Shown in pieces: positions 5,707 to 9,192 of a stretch of DNA of 9,192 nt; within the stretch, counting starts at the first letter, position 1; each line of letters starts with the position of its first letter. The stretch spans positions 1 through 9,192 of the forward strand of contig PEWQ01000192.1 of assembly GCA_002780065.1 (NCBI GenBank), in the 5' to 3' direction. The position numbers and the translations under genes are program-made. The notes beneath the pieces are model-generated. The model was not told the DNA's origin, did not search any database, and worked only from the letters and a program-made list of their open reading frames with translations. The DNA comes from Candidatus Hydrogenedentes bacterium CG07_land_8_20_14_0_80_42_17 (GTDB lineage: Bacteria > UBA8481).

Positions 5707-8259
5707 TCATCTCTTCATTCCTATCGCTTCCTTAATCATTTCATCAGTCGTAGTGACGATGCGTGAATTGAACTGATACGCTCTCTGATAAATAATCATA
5801 TTTGAAAGTTCATCCGCCATATCCACGTTCGATGTTTCAAGCGCTTTTGGAATAAGCGTTGTGCCGTTGAATTCGCCATCAGAGGTCAATGAATTTGCAA
5901 ATATGAGTTCCCGTGTTCCGCTCGAGTTGGACGGCAAAAATGTAGTTTCACCGCGAGCTATCATACCTTCGGGATTCCGAAATTTTGCCAACGTTGCCCG
6001 CGCAAGTAACTGCTGTTTGCCGTTTGAATAATCGCCAACTATTCGCCCAGAATCATCTATACTCCATTTCAAAAGGTCTCCAGCTTTAAATCCGTTCGAA
6101 TTGAGAATTGCGACGTCTGATTTCCGCGCGCTCTGAGTTATAGAACTGAAATCAGGCGCAATAGTCAAAAGGTTCGCATTCAAAGGCGTCAGCGAAACCG
6201 GATTTACAATTTGAGTGCTCAACGGGTCTAAAGCCGCGTTCGGATCGTAATATCCATTTGCATCAAAAGAGATTATTCCGTCGCCGGTAGTAGAACTCGA
6301 TTTGTAATCAGTCTTTATTTTGAAGCCGGATCCGCTCGTATCTATATCGCGCGAAAACTCGATAGCACCTGTCACAGGATCAGCAACTCTGAAGTAGCGG
6401 CTCGAACCGCCTGTTTCCGGAAATGCCGCAGTAGGCGGTAATTGTGTCCATGAAAGATATCCTCCGCCCTCATCGGTCTCAATATTTATGTCGTAAGTTC
6501 CATCTGAATTCTGAATCAAAGTATTCGGCATTACGAGCATTCCGTCCGAAGTAGTTCCTCCGCCTGTTGCTCCGTCAGTAATCACAGCGGCATCCTGCTC
6601 ATAACGATAGGTCGGTGTTGCCTGCCACATCCATCGGTGATCGCTCAAACGTTCGAATGAAAAAGAGAGCGAATGTTCATTGCCATTCGAATCGAACATA
6701 TTCATAGCTGTTCCCACAATAGTCTCAGATGCTGTGCGCGGAGCCGGAATGGAAAGTCCATTTCCGGGCACAAGATTATTTCTGAAATAAAGCGGCTGAT
6801 TCATTACGCCGAATTCCATATCGACTCGAGTATCAGCCTGATCGTAATTCACCGTGACTGCGCCAGGAGCCCAAAATGTTATCGGAGAAATTATTCCTTT
6901 TTCATAATCAACCGAGTAATCAGTGTTCTCAACAAGAGGTGCTCCATTTCGAGTAGCATTGATGACAAGAGTTCCATTCGAGGCTGGAGGATTGAGAAGA
7001 GTAAAATTAATATTCGAAGAAGGATTCGATATTGAATGAGTTTCTCCTGTGACTTGCACAGTCCCGCCGTTAGTTGTATACGAAATCGAACAGTCTCCGG
7101 TATCCCACGCTGTGAGCGGAGTAATCGTTCCTGTTGCCGGAGTCTCTGTGTAGTCGACTCCGTTAGTAAGAATTTTACCATTCAAAGTAATCACTGTTGA
7201 ATTCACATCTAAAATTCCTGAATCGACATTGAAAACTGCAGGCGTCGCAAGAGTCAGTGCTCCGCCTTCCGGTCTTTGAATTGCCTCTCCTAGTATTCCT
7301 GTCAGCGGCGCAGTGCCGACTGTAAAGATAGGATTGCCGTTTCCATTTATGCGAGCCCAAGGCGCTAGAGCGGCAATATCTGCCGTTGTGAGATAACTGT
7401 CCGCATCAGAATTTTGGTAGACGCCTGTGACAAAACCGTCTTTGTCGAGTTGTACGATGCCCGTGATATCTCCGCCCGCAGTTCCATCAACTAAAGTAGA
7501 ATAGCTCCCATCAGCATTCTGCGCTGGATTCTGAGCCTTGAAGAAAAAATATGAATCTCCATTCGAGTCATCGAATTTTGCCTTCTGAAATTCAAGTCTA
7601 AAACTTCTGTCAACTCCAAGAGTGCTCTGACTAAATATCTGCGGGTCTATTGCAATCGGACTTACTGCATCGAGGTTGTCACCGAATGTCGCGTAAGTCG
7701 TAGCAAACGGTATAAGCCTGGATGCCGGATCGATTGTAATATCGTCAAGAGCCGCCTCAGTAGGCAATACGTATTCGCCGGTCAAAGGATCGATCGTGGA
7801 ATTAACTCCCTGCAGAGTATATCCTTCGGATGTCACCAAATTGATCGGACCTTGATACGTACTATCAGTATCTTCATTCGCGCTGATTTGAAAATGTCCG
7901 TTGCGAGTGTAGTAAGTTGTGTTAGGAAGATTGTCAGGCGCTCGGACAACAAAAAATCCAGGACCCATAATTGAAAGATCGAGATCTCTGCCTGTCAGCT
8001 CCGGCGTGCCCTGATTGAAGTTCTTCTGAATTGCGGCTAGCCCCACTCCCAAGCCCTTCTGCACAGGATTGACACTGGATGCGGCAGAATCCGCAGGAGC
8101 TCCGCCAAGCCTCATAGTTATCGAAAATAGATCTTCAAAATGAATTTTTGAGCCTTTGAATGCAGTCGTATTAACGTTTGAAACGTTATTCGCAACAACA
8201 TCCAGCGCCTGCTGATGCTGATAGAGACCTGTTGCTCCTATCCAGAAGCTTGACCTCAT
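5707..8259 (-). CDS. flgE: Flagellar hook protein FlgE, first copy (FlgE1)
   Basis: Hook-type axial protein of 850 residues, a paralog of FlgE2. The N-terminal rod/hook helix is at about 6-36 (ANNVSNVNTTAFKGS), the core strand DLSIMGPGFFVVR at 94-106, a FlaE-like region from about 514 (MFDSNGNEHSLSFSFERLSD), the hook core at 720-747 and the C-terminal helix at 805-848 (MIIYQRAYQFNSRIVTTTDE). The insert between core parts carries two aligned repeats of about 36 residues at roughly 359-394 and 438-473, both with NG, a DY pair, G-I, P-x-T-x-W and a final Y. One cysteine (about residue 390) lies in the first repeat. The frame is open for 27 more codons to a GTG at 8340, but that extension (rich in Trp, Arg and Glu) is unlike any hook protein, while the ATG at 8259 has GGAG 7 bases before it and gives the family-typical start. 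It follows flgD and precedes fliK. It could be the main hook subunit, a minor or junction-like subunit, or an alternative hook. Confidence 0.9.
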   Translation of the reverse strand: MRSSFWIGATGLYQHQQALDVVANNVSNVNTTAFKGSKIHFEDLFSITMRLGGAPADSAASSVNPVQKGLGVGLAAIQKNFNQGTPELTGRDLDLSIMGPGFFVVRAPDNLPNTTYYTRNGHFQISANEDTDSTYQGPINLVTSEGYTLQGVNSTIDPLTGEYVLPTEAALDDITIDPASRLIPFATTYATFGDNLDAVSPIAIDPQIFSQSTLGVDRSFRLEFQKAKFDDSNGDSYFFFKAQNPAQNADGSYSTLVDGTAGGDITGIVQLDKDGFVTGVYQNSDADSYLTTADIAALAPWARINGNGNPIFTVGTAPLTGILGEAIQRPEGGALTLATPAVFNVDSGILDVNSTVITLNGKILTNGVDYTETPATGTITPLTAWDTGDCSISYTTNGGTVQVTGETHSISNPSSNINFTLLNPPASNGTLVINATRNGAPLVENTDYSVDYEKGIISPITFWAPGAVTVNYDQADTRVDMEFGVMNQPLYFRNNLVPGNGLSIPAPRTASETIVGTAMNMFDSNGNEHSLSFSFERLSDHRWMWQATPTYRYEQDAAVITDGATGGGTTSDGMLVMPNTLIQNSDGTYDINIETDEGGGYLSWTQLPPTAAFPETGGSSRYFRVADPVTGAIEFSRDIDTSGSGFKIKTDYKSSSTTGDGIISFDANGYYDPNAALDPLSTQIVNPVSLTPLNANLLTIAPDFSSITQSARKSDVAILNSNGFKAGDLLKWSIDDSGRIVGDYSNGKQQLLARATLAKFRNPEGMIARGETTFLPSNSSGTRELIFANSLTSDGEFNGTTLIPKALETSNVDMADELSNMIIYQRAYQFNSRIVTTTDEMIKEAIGMKR

Positions 8260-8435
8260 CTTTTCACTCCAAGCTATGCGGTCCCACTCTACTTCCGTCC
8301 ACCGCAATATTTCGGCCTGCCTCGATAAGTCAGCAGGCACACGGTCTCTTCAGATGAAGTCCGACCGTTCGAGTCAAAGACTCTTTCCTCTATTTTAGCC
8401 TGGTATTATTCAATCAAATAAAAAAATTAATTATT
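8260..8435 (-). promoter_or_regulatory. Structured leader of flgE1 with four inverted repeats
   Basis: The 176 bases between flgD and flgE1 hold no gene. Reading with the genes, an AT-rich start with a run of seven T (8426-8420) is followed by a possible -10 box TAAAAT (8397-8392), without a good -35. Four inverted repeats follow: GAGTC-ttt-GACTC (8383-8371); CGGTC with GACCG around an inner CTTCA/TGAAG (8367-8342); GCCTGC with GCAGGC around 12 bases (8338-8315); and TGCGGT with ACCGCA around 18 bases (8306-8277). The last ends only a few bases before the ribosome binding site GGAG (8270-8267). This could be a regulatory leader, a processed message junction or a cluster of decayed intergenic repeats. 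It does not match a riboswitch class I can name. Confidence 0.45.
8267..8270 (-). promoter_or_regulatory. Ribosome binding site that sets the flgE1 start
   Basis: GGAG on the minus strand, 7 bases before the ATG at 8259. It supports this start over the upstream in-frame GTG at 8340, which would add 27 residues foreign to the family. Confidence 0.75.
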
Positions 8436-8873
8436 TCAGTTTGGAACTCCAGCCAGCGAGATATCAGATATCTGGCTTAATTTTACAACTGAAATCTTTC
8501 CGTCTGTTTTCATTAAAGTTAATTCAGGATCGTCTCCGTTCAATTTAATTGATGTGACAATTCCTTCAAGAGTCTCGCCTGTATCAGTGTCAACCGCTTT
8601 TGCAGTTCCGCCAAGCATCGACAAAGCTTCATTATTCTGAGAGCGCTGAGCAACCTTTGAAAACTCATCGACCAAATTTGTAGTCTGTTCGAGCGAAGAG
8701 AACTGCGCCATCTGAGCTATAAAATCTTTATCCTTCAGAGGATCCATCGCGTCCTGATACTTCATTTCGGTCAACAGAAGCTTCAGGAATTCATCTTTGC
8801 CCAATTGCTTTGTTGTAGCATTAGTAATTGCATTTCCAGCATCACTACTTCCTAAAGATGAAACAATTGACAT
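8436..8873 (-). CDS. flgD: Flagellar hook cap / hook assembly scaffold FlgD (short form)
   Basis: FlgD forms the temporary cap at the tip of the growing hook and is needed for FlgE subunits to polymerise; it is exported by the flagellar type III apparatus and later lost. The conserved N-terminal domain is clear at about residues 23-71: LGKDEFLKLLLTEMKYQDAM, then DP, then FIAQMAQFSSLEQTTNL. The FLKLL stretch (29-33 with the preceding residues) fits the hydrophobic F-x-x-x-hydrophobic gate-recognition pattern described for rod/hook substrates. The C-terminal part (about 84-141: MLGGTAKAVD and following strands) looks like a single small beta domain. At 145 residues it is much shorter than the Salmonella protein (about 230) and probably lacks the Ig-like insert, as in short FlgD of Bacillus and relatives. 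The ATG has GGAGG 4 bases before it. It is the first gene of the block, about 25 bases after the predicted transcription start. Confidence 0.95.
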   Translation of the reverse strand: MSIVSSLGSSDAGNAITNATTKQLGKDEFLKLLLTEMKYQDAMDPLKDKDFIAQMAQFSSLEQTTNLVDEFSKVAQRSQNNEALSMLGGTAKAVDTDTGETLEGIVTSIKLNGDDPELTLMKTDGKISVVKLSQISDISLAGVPN

Positions 8874-8904
8874 AATTCCTCCAAAAAATAATCTTCAAAA
8901 GTTC

Positions 8905-8931
8905 TCATCGGCAGAAAAGTAAAATTACTTA
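8905..8931 (-). promoter_or_regulatory. Candidate sigma-28 (FliA-type) promoter of the hook operon
   Basis: On the minus strand TAAG (8931-8928), exactly 15 bases, then GCCGATGA (8912-8905). The sigma-28 consensus is TAAA, 15 bases, GCCGATAA, so the -10 box matches 7 of 8, the core of the -35 box 3 of 4, and the spacing is exact. Transcription would start near 8898 and leave a leader of about 25 bases that contains the flgD ribosome binding site. It implies that flgD and the genes after it are made under the flagellar sigma factor. Confidence 0.7.
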
Positions 8932-8967
8932 ACGAAATAATCTGGAGACTGGAAATTTCATTTCATC

Positions 8968-8997
8968 GGTAGCCTCAGGCTTCATCCTGCGGCTACC
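8968..8997. repeat. GGTAGCC hairpin upstream of flgD
   Basis: A clean inverted repeat: GGTAGCC (8968-8974) pairs with GGCTACC (8991-8997), then after a single mismatch CAGG (8976-8979) pairs with CCTG (8986-8989) around a six-base loop. It lies just upstream of the sigma-28 candidate. On the plus strand a weakly T-rich stretch follows, on the minus strand none does. It could be a terminator of upstream read-through only if transcribed on the plus strand, where no gene ends; a dispersed palindromic repeat is more likely. Confidence 0.65.
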
Positions 8998-9125
8998 TTC
9001 ATTTTGATATTATTATCTTACTCATTCAATACTATATTCTAAAGTTTTCAAAAAATAAATTTTACCATTGAGAGTCCACTATGAGGTTGTAGCTTCATAT
9101 AGAAATGTTATTGCACCTTATTTGC

Positions 9126-9151
9126 ATGTGCGCACGCCCTCGTGTGTACAT
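9126..9151. repeat. 11-bp hairpin with G-U pairs near the right edge
   Basis: ATGTGCGCACG (9126-9136) and CGTGTGTACAT (9141-9151) face each other around the loop CCCT. The two unmatched positions are both G opposite T on the plus strand, so a plus-strand RNA would pair over all 11 positions, while minus-strand RNA would have two A-C mismatches. No T-run follows. Function unknown. Confidence 0.5.
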
Positions 9152-9192
9152 CTTCATAGATTACAGTAGTTGCAATTCCCTTTCATTCGGGA

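Larger units (their letters stand above)
8932..9192. other. Non-coding region upstream of the hook operon
   Basis: These 261 bases are AT-rich and carry no convincing gene. Minus-strand frames at the right edge close within about a dozen codons, so the gene upstream, if co-directional, ends outside the window. A plus-strand frame opens at ATG 9105 and runs off the edge after 29 codons, but has no ribosome binding site and an implausible Cys-rich composition. The region holds two hairpins, listed separately. I find no sigma-54 site with proper spacing. Confidence 0.6.

Noticed and set aside
8277-8306. Cyclic-di-GMP (GEMM) riboswitch in the flgE1 leader, prompted by GGGACCGCATAGC
   Set aside because: The resemblance is limited to a few bases; the other conserved joining segments of the GEMM fold are missing.
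8260-8340. Upstream GTG start for FlgE1 adding 27 residues
   Set aside because: The added residues are not hook-like and overlap the inverted repeats of the leader; the ATG at 8259 has a good ribosome binding site and gives the standard N terminus.
8420-8477. Possible intrinsic terminator after flgD (inverted repeat AGCCAG/CTGGCT at 8451-8477 and a T-run at 8426-8420)
   Set aside because: The stem is inside the flgD coding end and about 24 bases from the T-run, with no GC-rich stem next to the T-run. Not a proper terminator.
9125-9142. Possible sigma-54 promoter (GG...GC pattern around the right-edge hairpin)
   Set aside because: The distance between GG and GC is 11 or 12 bases instead of 10, and the sequence is better explained as the arm of the hairpin.

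Overview
The window holds one block of flagellar hook genes, all on the minus strand and read from right to left: flgD (hook cap scaffold), a first hook protein gene (here flgE1), fliK (hook-length control), a small flagellar-operon protein of the TIGR02530/PF12611 type, and a second, very large hook protein gene (here flgE2). I see no convincing gene on the plus strand; the long plus-strand frames lie antisense inside these genes. There are no tRNA, rRNA, CRISPR or insertion-sequence genes.

Layout, in transcription order. Positions 9192-8874 are a non-coding upstream region with two good hairpins and, just before flgD, a well-formed candidate sigma-28 (FliA-type) promoter. flgD lies at 8873-8436. 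A 176-base leader (8435-8260) follows, with four inverted repeats in a row. flgE1 is at 8259-5707; its start is moved 27 codons inside the longest frame. After 42 bases with a strong ribosome binding site comes fliK (5664-3949), whose stop overlaps the start of the small operon gene (3949-3560). The next 156-base gap holds a palindromic repeat of the GTAGGGGCG type and a separate hairpin. flgE2 (3403-26) ends near the window edge.

The products fit one job. FlgD caps the growing hook, FlgE subunits polymerise under the cap after export through the flagellar type III apparatus, and FliK measures length and switches export to filament-type substrates. The unusual points are two different, oversized hook proteins (about 850 and 1125 residues, against roughly 400 for the Salmonella protein) on either side of fliK, each with its own set of internal repeats in the surface-exposed middle part.

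The organism is a flagellated bacterium with moderate, AT-leaning base composition and good Shine-Dalgarno sites. The intergenic palindromes and gene style recall uncultivated lineages of the FCB type, but this is an impression from memory and cannot be settled from the window.
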